Source of the DNA: DATJLY01 sp963773665
GTDB lineage: Bacteria > Pseudomonadota > Alphaproteobacteria > ATCC43930 > CGMCC-115725
Direction: 5' to 3'
Assembly: GCA_963773665.1 (NCBI GenBank)
Contig: CAVZBZ010000009.1
Coordinates: 218,960 to 282,959, forward strand
DNA length: 64,000 bases
Positions 43,539 to 52,417 of the stretch are shown here, piece by piece. How positions within the stretch are numbered: the first letter of the stretch is position 1; each line of letters opens with the position of its first letter. The notes beneath the pieces were generated by a model, which was not told where the DNA came from, did not search any database, and saw nothing but the letters and a program-made list of their open reading frames with translations. The position numbers and the translations under genes are program-made.

Positions 43539-44405
43539 ATGAAGGCGGCGGAGTTCGATTACGAGCGGCCGGGCACGCTCGCGGCGGCGTGCGCGCTGCT
43601 TGCGCAGGGCGGCGATGCCAAAATCATTGCCGGCGGGCAGACGCTGGTGCCATTGCTCGCGATGCGCCTGGCGAAGCCGGCGCTCGTCATCGACATCAAC
43701 CGCATCGCCGAGCTGCAGGGGATTGCGCGAGGGGATGGGTTCGTCGCGATCCGCGCCTGCACGCGCCAGGCCGATGCGCTGGCGCACGAGGATGTGCGCC
43801 GCGACGTGCCGCTGCTCGCCAAGGCGCTGCGCTTCGTCGGCCACGTGCAGACGCGCAACCGCGGCACGGTCGGCGGCAGCCTTGCGAACGCCGATCCCGC
43901 GGCCGAGATCGGGCTCGCGGCGCTGACGCTCGACGCCGAGGTGCGGGCGCGGTCGCAAAAAGGCGAGCGCACGATCGCGCTCGGCGAATTTTTCCGTGGC
44001 GCGATGGAGACGGCGCTGGCGCAAGACGAATGCCTCGTCGAGGCGCGCTTTCCGGTGTGGGAGGGCCGCGCCGGCACCGGCTTCCAGGAGGTGAGCGTGC
44101 GGGCGAGCGACTTCGCGTTCGTGGCGGCCGCGGCGCAAGTGGCGCTCGACGAGCGCGGCGTGTGCAGGCGCGTGGCGCTGAGCGTCGGCGGTGCGGCATC
44201 GATGCCGATGCGCATGGCGGCGGCCGAAGAGCGTCTCCTTGGCACGAAGCTCGGGGACCGCGACCTCGAGGAAGCGGGCGCTCTCGCGGCCGCCTCGCTG
44301 CAGCCGGCGTCCGATCCGCACGCCTCGCCGCGCTATCGCCGCCGCGTCGCAGCGGCGCTCGTCCGGCGCGCCCTTGCCGAGGCGCGGGACGAGGCAAAGA
44401 CATGA
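43539..44405 (+). CDS. FAD-binding medium subunit of a CO/xanthine-dehydrogenase-type oxidoreductase
   Basis: The 288-residue CoxM/CutM-like flavin subunit has the FAD loops AGGQTLVPLLAMR and TVGGSLANADPAAE, the latter preceded by TRNRG, and a C-terminal CO_deh_flav_C domain. It passes electrons from the iron-sulfur subunit to an acceptor. The usual order M-S-L is kept (43539, 44509, 45017), but a dispersed palindrome sits between M and S, and the L gene is broken. The product appears intact. Confidence 0.88.
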   Translation: MKAAEFDYERPGTLAAACALLAQGGDAKIIAGGQTLVPLLAMRLAKPALVIDINRIAELQGIARGDGFVAIRACTRQADALAHEDVRRDVPLLAKALRFVGHVQTRNRGTVGGSLANADPAAEIGLAALTLDAEVRARSQKGERTIALGEFFRGAMETALAQDECLVEARFPVWEGRAGTGFQEVSVRASDFAFVAAAAQVALDERGVCRRVALSVGGAASMPMRMAAAEERLLGTKLGDRDLEEAGALAAASLQPASDPHASPRYRRRVAAALVRRALAEARDEAKT

Positions 44406-44429
44406 GCGCGGCAGAAGGAACAAACCTTT

Positions 44430-44508
44430 CGTCGCCCCCGCGAAAGCGGGGGCCTAGGGCCACCGCACGTTATGCGCCCCTGGGTCCCCGCTTGCGCGGG
44501 GACGACGG
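44430..44508. repeat. CGTCGCCCCCGC-family palindrome, copy 2
   Basis: This is nearly the same sequence as 31712-31789: CGTCGCCCCCGC plus AAGCGGGGG on the left and GGTCCCCGCTTGC plus GGGGACGACGG on the right. It lies inside an operon, directly against the ATG of the iron-sulfur subunit gene, where a hairpin could affect expression of the downstream genes. Confidence 0.85.
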
Positions 44509-45024
44509 ATGAATCGAGCCATGTCGCAGCACGAGATTTCGCTGACGCTAAATGGCCGCGCGGTTTCGGCGCGGGTCCCGGCGCGCATGACGCTCGTCGA
44601 TTTCCTGCGTGACGAGGCGCGGCTCACCGGCACGCATGTCGGGTGCGAGCATGGCGTGTGCGGGGCGTGCTCGGTGCTGCTCGACGGCCGGCCGGTGCGC
44701 TCGTGCCTCATCTTCGCGGTGCAGGCGGAGGGGTGCGAGATCGTCACGGTCGAGGGGCTTGCGCCCGATGCCGAGGGGCTGAGCGTGTTGCAGGATTCGT
44801 TCTGGGAGCTGCATGCGCTGCAATGCGGCTACTGCACGCCCGGCATGCTGATCGCGGCGCACGCGCTGCTCGCGGCGAACGCCAGCCCCACCGAGCACGA
44901 CATCCGCGAGGCGATCGGCGGCAATCTGTGCCGCTGCACCGGCTACAAGCAGATCGTCGATGCGATTGCGCTCGCCGCCGACCGGCTGCGCGGCGCGAAC
45001 AGGCCGGAGCCGCGCGATGGCTGA
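44509..45024 (+). CDS. (2Fe-2S) small subunit of a CO/xanthine-dehydrogenase-type oxidoreductase
   Basis: The 171-residue CoxS/CutS-like protein has the plant-type [2Fe-2S] cysteines in GCEHGVCGACSVLLDG with a later SCL, and the second cluster in CGYCTPGM and LCRCTGY. The ATG at 44521 (giving MSQHEISL) is also possible and typical of the family. It carries electrons from the molybdenum centre to the flavin subunit. The last 8 bases overlap the start of the large-subunit pseudogene. Confidence 0.92.
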   Translation: MNRAMSQHEISLTLNGRAVSARVPARMTLVDFLRDEARLTGTHVGCEHGVCGACSVLLDGRPVRSCLIFAVQAEGCEIVTVEGLAPDAEGLSVLQDSFWELHALQCGYCTPGMLIAAHALLAANASPTEHDIREAIGGNLCRCTGYKQIVDAIALAADRLRGANRPEPRDG

Positions 45025-47421
45025 ATCCTCCTTCCGCTACATCGCCAAGAAGCGCCGGCCCAAGGAGGACCGGCGCTTTCTTGCCGGATCGGGCCGCTTC
45101 GTCGCCGATCTCGAGCTGCCCGGCATGCTGCACGTGGCGCTGGTCGGCAAGCCCGCACCCTTCCGCGCGGATCGTGTCGATCGATGCGGCGGCGGCGATG
45201 AAGCTGCCGGGCGTGCGCGCCGTCGTCACGGGCGACGAGATCGCGTCCGCCACCGAGCCGATGATGAGCGGGCTCGATCTGCCGAAGATGCTGCGTTAGC
45301 CGCTCGCGGTAGGGCACGCGCGCTATGCCGGCGAATGGGTGGCGGCGGTCGTGGCGGAAACGCGCGCGCAAGCCGAGGACGCGGTCGAGCTTGTGGACAT
45401 CGCTTACGAGGCGCTGCCGGCGGCGGTCGATCCCGAGGCGGCGATAGAAGCCGGCGCGCCGCTCGTCCATCCCGCGCTCGGCTCGAACCTGCTCTATCGC
45501 CGCAAGTTCGTGTGGGGGCCGGTCGAACAGGATTTCGCCGCGGCGCAGCACCGCATCTCCTATCGCGCGCGCTGGCACCGCAGCGCCACCGTGCCGATCG
45601 AGACGTTCGGCGTTCTCGCGCGCTGGGATTCCTCGGCGCGGCTCTGGAAATCTGGGCATCGATCCAGATGCCGAAATATGCCGACCAGCTGGCGCGTGCG
45701 CTGCGCCTTCCCGGCAATGCCGTGCGCGTCCATTACGACGTCGACGTGGGCGGCTCCTATGGCGGCAAGCGCGGATTGAAGCACGCGGTGCTCGCCTGCG
45801 TATCTCGCGCGGCGTTTGGGCGCGCCCGTCCGCTTCATCGAGGACCGGCTCGAAAATCTGCGCGGCGGCGACGCGCACGGGCCCGACCGCATCTTCGACG
45901 TAGCGATGGCGTTCGACGGCGACGGCACCGTGCGCGCGATGAAGATGCGCGCGCTCGACGATGTCGGCGCCTATGCCGGGCGCGCGCCGTTCCAGCTCGG
46001 CAAACCTATCGGCGCCATCGTCGGCCCCTATCGCATCGGCAGCGTCGAATACGAGCCGATCAGCGTCACCACCAACAAGACGCCGGAGGAGGCCGTGCGC
46101 GGCTTCGGCCAGGCGCCTACCAATTTCGCGATCGAGACCGGCATGGATTTGATCGCGCGGCATCTGGGGCTCGACCGGATCGAGCTGCGCCGGCGCAACC
46201 TGATCCGGCACGACGAGTTTCCCTACACGATCCCGAGCGGCAGCTCCTATGACAGCGGCGATTACCATGCCGTGCTGGAGAAGGCGCTCGCCGCTGCCGA
46301 CTATCCGGCGCTGGTGCGAAGACGCGATGCCGCGCGGGCGGGCGGAAAGCTCGCGGGCATCGGCATTTCCTGCTGCCTGGAGCCGTCGCGGCGGCAATTC
46401 CTCGTTCGAGCCGCTGCTCAATCCCAAGAACGAGACGACGACCTGGATGGAAGGCTGCCAGATCAAGATCGATGCTCCAGGGCGCCATCGTCGCGACGAT
46501 GGGCACGACGAGCGCCGGGCAGGGGCACGAGACGCTGCTCTCGACCGTGGTCGGCGAGATTCTCGAGCGCGACCCCGAAAACGTTCGCGTGGTGCGCGCG
46601 GATTCGCTGGCGGCGCTGCCGAGCAACAGCCCGGTCGGCAGCCGCATGGCGATCATGCTGGGCGGGGCCGCCGCCAACGCCGCGCGGAAACTGAAGGCGC
46701 AGCTTCTGGCGATCGCGGCGAAGAACCTGGGCGCGCCCGAAAGCGAACTCTTGTATCGCGGCGGCGATGTCGCGCTCGCGGCGGATCCGGCGCGGCGCAT
46801 GACATGGGATGCGATGGTCGATGATCGCGCACCGCAAATTCCATCTCCTGCCGGCCGGGATGGAGCCGGGCTTGCAGGCGATGGCGGTGGCCGAGGTGCC
46901 GACCGGCGGCACCCTGCCGACAGCGGACGGGCGCGTGCAGATGTATCCCTGCTATGCCTTCGAGGCGCATGTCGTCTATGCCGAACTGGATCCGCGTCAC
47001 CGGCCAGACGTGGCTTGGCACGTATGTGTGCGGGCACGATTGCGGCACCATGATCAATCCCGACATCGTGCACGGCATGACCTATGGCGGCATCGCGCAC
47101 GGCATCGGCGCCGCACTCTACGAGCGCTTCGCCTATGATGCGGACGGGCAGCTGGTGAGCGGCTCGTTCATGGACTATCTGCTGCCGTCCTCGCACGAGG
47201 TGCCGGACATAAAGATCGTCGATCACTGCACGCCCTCGCCGCACACCGCGTTCGGCCAGAAGGGCTCGGGCGAGGCGGGCTATCTCGGCGCGCCGGCCGC
47301 CGTCGCGAGCGCGGTCAACGACGCGCTTGCGCCTTTGGGGCTCCATGTCGCCGAACTGCCGATGACGCCTGCCGCCTTGGGCGAGATTCTGGCGGCGAAG
47401 GATGAGGGAGAAGAAGGATGA
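45017..47421 (+). pseudogene. Molybdopterin-binding large subunit (CoxL/XdhB type), multiply frameshifted
   Basis: The full family sequence can be followed from the ATG at 45017 to the stop at 47421, but only by changing frame at least seven times, near 45160, 45640, 45800, 46390, 46470, 46830 and 46985. An in-frame TAG (45297-45299) also falls where relatives have a tyrosine codon before PLAV. Recognisable blocks: FRYIAKKRRPKEDRRFLAG, SPHPSARIVSIDAA, DVDVGGSYGGK, AVRGFGQAPTNFAIE, GHETLLSTVVGEI and GTYVCGHDCGTMINPD. Total length (about 800 codons) is normal. Without this subunit the enzyme cannot bind molybdenum cofactor or substrate. The end overlaps the amidohydrolase start. Confidence 0.85.
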
Positions 47422-48398
47422 TCGTCGATACGCACGCCCATGTCGTGCCGGCGCAGATGCTCGAGACCTTGCGCGCCGAGCGGCGGCTCTTTCCTTCGGT
47501 CAAGGTCACGAAGGATGGGCCGGCGACACGCCTTGCCTTTGCCGGTGGCGCGCCGACGCGGCCGGTGGCGCCGCGCCTTTCCGACATGAAGAGCCGCAAG
47601 ACCTGGCTCGAGGCGCAGGGGATCGATTGCCAGGTGGCGGGCGGCTGGCTCGACGTGTTCGGCTATGAACTGCCGCCCGAGGAAGGCGCCGACTGGGCGC
47701 GGTTCATGAACGAGACGATGCTGGCGCTGGCCGAAGATTTTTCCGCGGTGAAGCCGCTCGCGACGGTGCCGCTGCAAAACGGCAAGCTCGCGGCATCGGT
47801 GCTGGAGGAGGCGCTGCAAAAAGGCTTCCACGGCGTGATGATCGGGACGCAGCCGCACGGCACGAGGGGCGCGCTCGACGATGCCGATCTCGAGCCGTTC
47901 TGGGAGGCGGCGTCGGCCAGGAAGGCGACGGTGTTCCTGCATCCGATGTTCGCGTGCGGCGACGACCGCTTGAACGGCTTCGACCTCATCAACGCAGTGG
48001 GGCGCGCGACCGACACGATCGTGGCGATGGCGCGGCTCCTTTATTCCGGGCATTTGCAGCGCCATTCGGGCATGAAGCTCATCGTCTCGCACGGCGGCGG
48101 CGCGCTGCCCTATCTGCTTGGGCGCCTCCAGCGCAACAACGCGATCCACCCGAACGAATATGCCGACGCGCTCGACGGGTTCCGGCGGCTTTACTTCGAC
48201 ACGGTGCTGTTCGATCCGCGCGCGTTGCGGTTTCTGTGCGACTGTGCCGGGGCGGAGAAAGTGGTGCTCGGCTCCGACCATCCGTTCCCGATCGGCGACG
48301 ACAGCCCGGTGAAGATCGTCGATGCGACCCCGCTCACCACACAAGAGCGGCGCATGATCCTGGGCGACACGGCGGTGCGGCTCTTCGGGATCGGATAA
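47418..48398 (+). CDS. Amidohydrolase-2 family (ACMSD-like) hydrolase/decarboxylase
   Basis: The 326-residue TIM-barrel metalloenzyme starts with the metal motif DTHAHVVP and has histidines in FLHPMFA and VSHGGGALP and the aspartate in LGSDHPFP. The family includes aminocarboxymuconate-semialdehyde decarboxylase and other non-oxidative decarboxylases of aromatic acids. The ATG overlaps the pseudogene stop (ATGA), so it belonged to the same operon. Its own frame is intact. Confidence 0.82.
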   Translation: MIVDTHAHVVPAQMLETLRAERRLFPSVKVTKDGPATRLAFAGGAPTRPVAPRLSDMKSRKTWLEAQGIDCQVAGGWLDVFGYELPPEEGADWARFMNETMLALAEDFSAVKPLATVPLQNGKLAASVLEEALQKGFHGVMIGTQPHGTRGALDDADLEPFWEAASARKATVFLHPMFACGDDRLNGFDLINAVGRATDTIVAMARLLYSGHLQRHSGMKLIVSHGGGALPYLLGRLQRNNAIHPNEYADALDGFRRLYFDTVLFDPRALRFLCDCAGAEKVVLGSDHPFPIGDDSPVKIVDATPLTTQERRMILGDTAVRLFGIG

Positions 48399-48408
48399 AG
48401 ACGGCGGG

Positions 48409-48480
48409 AGATTGCTTCGCTGCGCTCGCAATGACAGTTCTTGGTTGTCATTGCGAGGAGCGAAAGCGACGAAGCAATCT
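48409..48480. repeat. TCATTGCGAG-family palindrome, copy 3
   Basis: This 72-base copy has the same half-unit order as 42444-42513 (AGATTGCTTC, CTCGCAATGACA, centre, TGTCATTGCGAG, GAAGCAATCT). It lies between the convergent amidohydrolase and YciI-like genes. Confidence 0.9.
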
Positions 48481-48485
48481 CGCGG

Positions 48486-48800
48486 CTAATTCCCCTCCGC
48501 CGTCTTAGGCGCGGCGGCGGGATTCCATTGGCCGCGGCGCATGCGGGCGATCTTGACCGAGCTGAACAATCCCGCCTTGCGGAACGGCTCGTCGCGCGAG
48601 AAAGCTTCGGCGTCGGCGCGGCTCGGCACGTTGATGACGAGGCAGGAGCCGAGCCGCTTACCGCCGTCGTCCGCCGTGAGCGCGCCGCCCAGGACGAGGA
48701 TGTCCTTGTGCCGCTCGAGATATGCCAGGTGCCGCTCGCGCTCGGCGGCGCGCACATCTTCGGACCCATCGCGGTCTTCCTGGTAGATGATGTATAGCAT
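48486..48800 (-). CDS. YciI-family protein
   Basis: The 104-residue YCII-domain protein (ferredoxin-like fold, dimer) has a histidine in RERHLAYLERHKD and an aspartate/glycine segment LGGALTADDGG, and the closing SRDEPFRKAGLFSSVKI, typical of the family. Biochemical function is generally unknown; some members are dehydrochlorinase-like. It is divergent from the ornithine-cyclodeaminase-like gene, with only a 28-base spacer. Confidence 0.85.
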   Translation of the reverse strand: MLYIIYQEDRDGSEDVRAAERERHLAYLERHKDILVLGGALTADDGGKRLGSCLVINVPSRADAEAFSRDEPFRKAGLFSSVKIARMRRGQWNPAAAPKTAEGN

Positions 48801-48828
48801 CGCCTGAGCCTAGCCGAAGGAGTGCAGC

Positions 48829-49818
48829 ATGGCCAACGCGCCGCTCTGGATCACGGAGGCCGATGTCGTCTCGCTCATGCCGCTCAAGGAGGCGGTGGGC
48901 GCGCTCGAGCGCATGCTCCGCCTCGAGGCGCAGGGGCAGGCCGCCAACATGCCGAAGGCGCACCTCATGGTGGGCGCCAACGACGCCATGCACGCGATCG
49001 GCGGCGCGGTCGCAGGCGCAGGCATTTGCGGCACCAAGACCTGGGTCAATGTCGCCGGCAAGTCGCAGACGGTTTTGGTGCTGTTCTCGCTCGAGGACGG
49101 GGCGCTGCGCGCGGTGATCGAGGCGACCGCGCTTGGCCAGACGCGCACCGCGGCGATGACCGGGGTCGGCACCAAGCTTTTGGCGCCGGCCGGGGCCGAT
49201 GAGCTTGCGGTGATCGGCTCGGGCAAGCAGGCGCTGCCGCAAGTGGCGGCGGTTGCCGCCGTGCGCAAGCTCAAACGCGTGCGCGTGTTTTCGCGGCGGG
49301 CCGAGGCGCGCGAGGCTTTTGCAGCTTCCGTGCGCAGCGGGCTTGGCCTCGAATGCGTGGCGAGCCCGAGCCTCGCGGAGGCGGTGCGCGATGCGCCGAT
49401 CGTCACCCTCATCACCAACGCGACCGAGCCGTTCTTCACCGCCGCGATGGCGGCGCGCGGCAGTCACATTAACGCGATGGGCGCGATCGTGCCGGCGCGG
49501 GCCGAATTCACCCAGGACATTTTCCCCCGCTGCGGCGTCATTGCCGTCGATACGATGGCCGGCGTGCGCGAGCTGTCGTCGGAGTTCCGCCAGCGGTTCG
49601 CCACGGACGAGGCGCGCTGGCAGGAGGTGAAGCCGATCTCGGCGCTCGTCGCGGCGGGAACGGGGCGGCCCGAAAACTGCGATCTCACGCTGTTCAAGGC
49701 GATGGGGATGGGGCTCTCCGACCTGGCGCTCGGCATCGAGGTGCTGGCCCGGGCGGAGCGGCGCGGCACGTCTCATCGCCTGCCCGACCGCGTCCGCGTG
49801 CCGCCGCTTCTGCGTTAA
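48829..49818 (+). CDS. Ornithine cyclodeaminase / mu-crystallin family protein
   Basis: The 329-residue NAD(P)-binding enzyme has the dinucleotide loop VIGSGKQALPQV and the conserved GTKTWVN and MGAIVPARAEFT segments. The family includes ornithine cyclodeaminase, alanine dehydrogenase and imine reductases. The lysine in GTKTW is the candidate substrate lysine. An AAGGAG ribosome site precedes the ATG. The specific reaction is not known; a link to the rocD pathway 13 kb away is possible but unsupported. Confidence 0.82.
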   Translation: MANAPLWITEADVVSLMPLKEAVGALERMLRLEAQGQAANMPKAHLMVGANDAMHAIGGAVAGAGICGTKTWVNVAGKSQTVLVLFSLEDGALRAVIEATALGQTRTAAMTGVGTKLLAPAGADELAVIGSGKQALPQVAAVAAVRKLKRVRVFSRRAEAREAFAASVRSGLGLECVASPSLAEAVRDAPIVTLITNATEPFFTAAMAARGSHINAMGAIVPARAEFTQDIFPRCGVIAVDTMAGVRELSSEFRQRFATDEARWQEVKPISALVAAGTGRPENCDLTLFKAMGMGLSDLALGIEVLARAERRGTSHRLPDRVRVPPLLR

Positions 49819-49890
49819 GGGGCAAAACCGCCATTGACACGGTTCCCGCGCTAAAGGAACGTGCCTGCGCCGGCAGGAAGGAGCCCGCCC

Positions 49891-50325
49891 ATGGCAAAGC
49901 TGCGTCACATCGCCCTTTCGGTCTCGGACTGCGCCAAGGCCCAGAAATTCTTCGAGGACGCGTTCGACATGAAGACCGTGGGCAAGTCCGGCGAGCGTGT
50001 CGTCTATATGTCGGACGGCACCGTCAACGTCGCGCTCATCAATCGCGGCGGCAAGCCCTTGGGCTGGGACAAGGACGAGCTGTTCTTCGGCGTCGACCAT
50101 TTCGGCATGTGGGTCGATGACATCAAGGAAGCGCGCCGCAAGGTCGAGGAAGCAGGCGCCACTTATGTCATGGGCAACGAAGCCCCCGGCCCGAACACAT
50201 TCTACGAGATCAAGTATCGCGATCCGCTCGGCAATCTGTTCGATCTCACCGCCAACGGCTGGATCGGCGCGGTGAAGGAGGTCGTGCCGGGCGACGCGGA
50301 GAAGCCGAGGGAAGCCGCCGAGTAG
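49891..50325 (+). CDS. VOC (glyoxalase/bleomycin-resistance) family protein
   Basis: The 144-residue metalloprotein has two beta-alpha-beta-beta-beta modules. LRHIALSVSDCAKAQKFFEDAF opens the first module with the metal histidine, and VDHFGMWVDDIKEA opens the second. The segment FYEIKYRDPLGNLFDL carries the last metal glutamate. It could be a dioxygenase, isomerase or fosfomycin-type enzyme. The GGAAGGAG ribosome site supports the ATG at 49891. Confidence 0.82.
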   Translation: MAKLRHIALSVSDCAKAQKFFEDAFDMKTVGKSGERVVYMSDGTVNVALINRGGKPLGWDKDELFFGVDHFGMWVDDIKEARRKVEEAGATYVMGNEAPGPNTFYEIKYRDPLGNLFDLTANGWIGAVKEVVPGDAEKPREAAE

Positions 50326-50387
50326 CGGCTCGCTGCGCGAAGGACGACAAGGCCGCAAAGGCCGCAAGTGGCTCGAGGGAGGACAGG

Positions 50388-51566
50388 ATGTCTAGGACCG
50401 TTTTTCCGATCGCCGCCGTTTTGGCGCTGGCGGCGCTTTCCGTGCCGGCGCGCGCCGAGGATCCGCTCAGGATCGGCTTCGTCGCGACCCTGTCGTCGCC
50501 GACCTCGGCCGCCGGCCCCGACATGCTCGATAGCTTCAAGCTCGGCCTCGCCGCGCTCGGCGGCAAGCTCGGCGGGCGGGCGGTCGATCTCACCGTCGCC
50601 GACGACGAATTCAAGCCCGATGTCGGCGTGCAGAAAGTGCGCAAGATGCTGGACGAGGACAAGGTCCAGCTCATCACCGGCATGGTGCTGTCGAACATCG
50701 CGCTCGCCGAGGCGAGGACGGTGCTGCCGCGCAAAGTGTTCATGCTGAGCCTCAATGCCGGGCCGTCGCCGCTCGCCGGCAAGGAATGCAGCCCGTACTG
50801 GTTCGCGGCGTCATACCAGTCCGACACGATCGCCGAGGGCATGGCGATCTATCTGCAGCAGAAGGGCGTCAAGACGATGTCGCTGATCGCGCCCAACTAC
50901 GCCGCGGGCCGCGACCTGCTGACCGGGTTCAAGCGCTATTACAAGGGCACCGTAAAGACCGAGACCTATACGCCGCTCGACCAGTTCGATTTCGCGGCCG
51001 AGCTTGCCGAGATCCGCAGCGCGGCGCCGGACGGGACCTTCTTCTTCTATACTTCGGGCGCGCCGGCGATCAGCTTCGTCAAGGAATATGCCGAGAGCGG
51101 ATTGAAGGGCAAGATCCCGCTCTATGGCGTGGCCTTCTCGCTCGACGAGCAGACCCTGCCGGGCATGGGCGACGCGGCGCTCGGCGTGCAGGATTCGACG
51201 TTCTGGACCGCCGACATGGACAATCCGGCAAACCGCGATTTCGTCGCGCAATACCAGAAAGCCTATCACCGCACGCCGTCGATCTTCGCGGCGCTTGCCT
51301 GGGACGGCGTCCACATTCTCGACGCCGCACTCCACGCGACCGGCGGCCGCATCGAGGACGCGGGCGCCTTCCGCACGGCCATGGAGACCGTGAAGTTCCA
51401 GTCCGTGCGCGGGAACTTCCGCTTCAACACCAACCATTTCCCGATCCAGGATCTGCACCTTGCGCAAATCCAGAAGAGCGCCCAGGGCGTGCTCATGAAC
51501 TCCTATCGCGAGCGGATCGTGGCGGACCACGCCGATTCCTACGCGGACCAATGCAAGATGCCATGA
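50388..51566 (+). CDS. LivJ-type (Peripla_BP_6) ABC substrate-binding protein
   Basis: The 392-residue periplasmic binding protein has a signal peptide (about 1-23, ending ARA), the type-I opening RIGFVATLSSPTSAAGPDM, the LITGMVLSNIALA pocket and the ALAWDGVHILDAALHATGG helix. It belongs to the branched-chain amino acid/amide/aromatic acid uptake family. It is coupled by a 4-base overlap (ATGA at 51563) to an ATPase of the nitrate/taurine family, an unexpected pairing. A GGGAGGA ribosome site precedes the ATG. Confidence 0.9.
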   Translation: MSRTVFPIAAVLALAALSVPARAEDPLRIGFVATLSSPTSAAGPDMLDSFKLGLAALGGKLGGRAVDLTVADDEFKPDVGVQKVRKMLDEDKVQLITGMVLSNIALAEARTVLPRKVFMLSLNAGPSPLAGKECSPYWFAASYQSDTIAEGMAIYLQQKGVKTMSLIAPNYAAGRDLLTGFKRYYKGTVKTETYTPLDQFDFAAELAEIRSAAPDGTFFFYTSGAPAISFVKEYAESGLKGKIPLYGVAFSLDEQTLPGMGDAALGVQDSTFWTADMDNPANRDFVAQYQKAYHRTPSIFAALAWDGVHILDAALHATGGRIEDAGAFRTAMETVKFQSVRGNFRFNTNHFPIQDLHLAQIQKSAQGVLMNSYRERIVADHADSYADQCKMP

Positions 51567-52417
51567 CGCTGGGCGAACTCTCGCACTCCGGACGGCATCC
51601 CGCGGGCGACGCGCGCGGCGGCGACACGGCGATCACGGTCGCCGGCGTGTCGCAGGTCTATGGCCCCGAGGGCGATCCGCGCCGCGTCGTGGCGCTCGAT
51701 CACGCCTCGCTCACGGTGACGCGCGGCGAGCTTTTGTGCCTCATCGGCCCTTCGGGCTGCGGCAAGAGCACGCTCCTCAACATCATCGGCGGTCTCGCCA
51801 GCCCGAGCGCCGGCGAGGTCGCGATCGACGGCGAGAAGGTGCGCGGGCCGTTGCCGAAGAAGGTGGCCTATGTGTTCCAGGAGAGCGCGCTCTTTCCGTG
51901 GCGCACGGTGATCGACAACGTGAAGCTCGGCATGGCGTTCCAGGGCGTGGCGCGGGCCGAGCGCGATCAGCGCGCCAGGGAAGCGCTGACGGCGGTGGGG
52001 CTGGTCGAGTTCGCCGACCATTATCCGGGGCAGCTTTCGGGCGGCATGAAGCAGCGCGCGCAATTGGCGCGGGCCTTGGGCCTCAAGACCGACATCCTGC
52101 TGATGGACGAGCCGTTCGCCTCGCTCGACGAGCAGACCCGCATGGTGCTGGGCGAGGATCTGTCGGAGCTTCTGGCGCGCACCGGCAAGACCATCGTGTT
52201 CGTGACGCACAGCCTGGTCGAGGCGGTGTTCCTCGCCGACCGCGTCGCCGTCTTCAGCGCGCGGCCCGGCCGCATCAAGGAGGTGATCGCGGTCGAGGAG
52301 GGCCATCCGCGCAGCCGCCTCTTCATGACCTCCGACAAGCTCGGCAAGCTGCGCAACCGGCTCTACGAGCTGCTGCACGACGAGATCCGCAAGACCATGG
52401 GCGAGACGCGGCTATGA
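51563..52417 (+). CDS. TauB/SsuB-type ABC transporter ATP-binding protein
   Basis: The 284-residue ATPase has Walker A (GPSGCGKST), Q-loop (YVFQESALFPWRT), signature LSGGMKQRAQLARAL, Walker B (LLMDEPFASLD) and the H-loop (VTHSLVEAV). SALFPWRTV and SGGMKQRA are typical of the taurine/nitrate/sulfonate subgroup. An in-frame ATG at 51551 is possible, but the ATG at 51563 gives the common 4-base overlap with the binding protein. It overlaps the first permease gene by four bases. Confidence 0.92.
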   Translation: MTLGELSHSGRHPAGDARGGDTAITVAGVSQVYGPEGDPRRVVALDHASLTVTRGELLCLIGPSGCGKSTLLNIIGGLASPSAGEVAIDGEKVRGPLPKKVAYVFQESALFPWRTVIDNVKLGMAFQGVARAERDQRAREALTAVGLVEFADHYPGQLSGGMKQRAQLARALGLKTDILLMDEPFASLDEQTRMVLGEDLSELLARTGKTIVFVTHSLVEAVFLADRVAVFSARPGRIKEVIAVEEGHPRSRLFMTSDKLGKLRNRLYELLHDEIRKTMGETRL

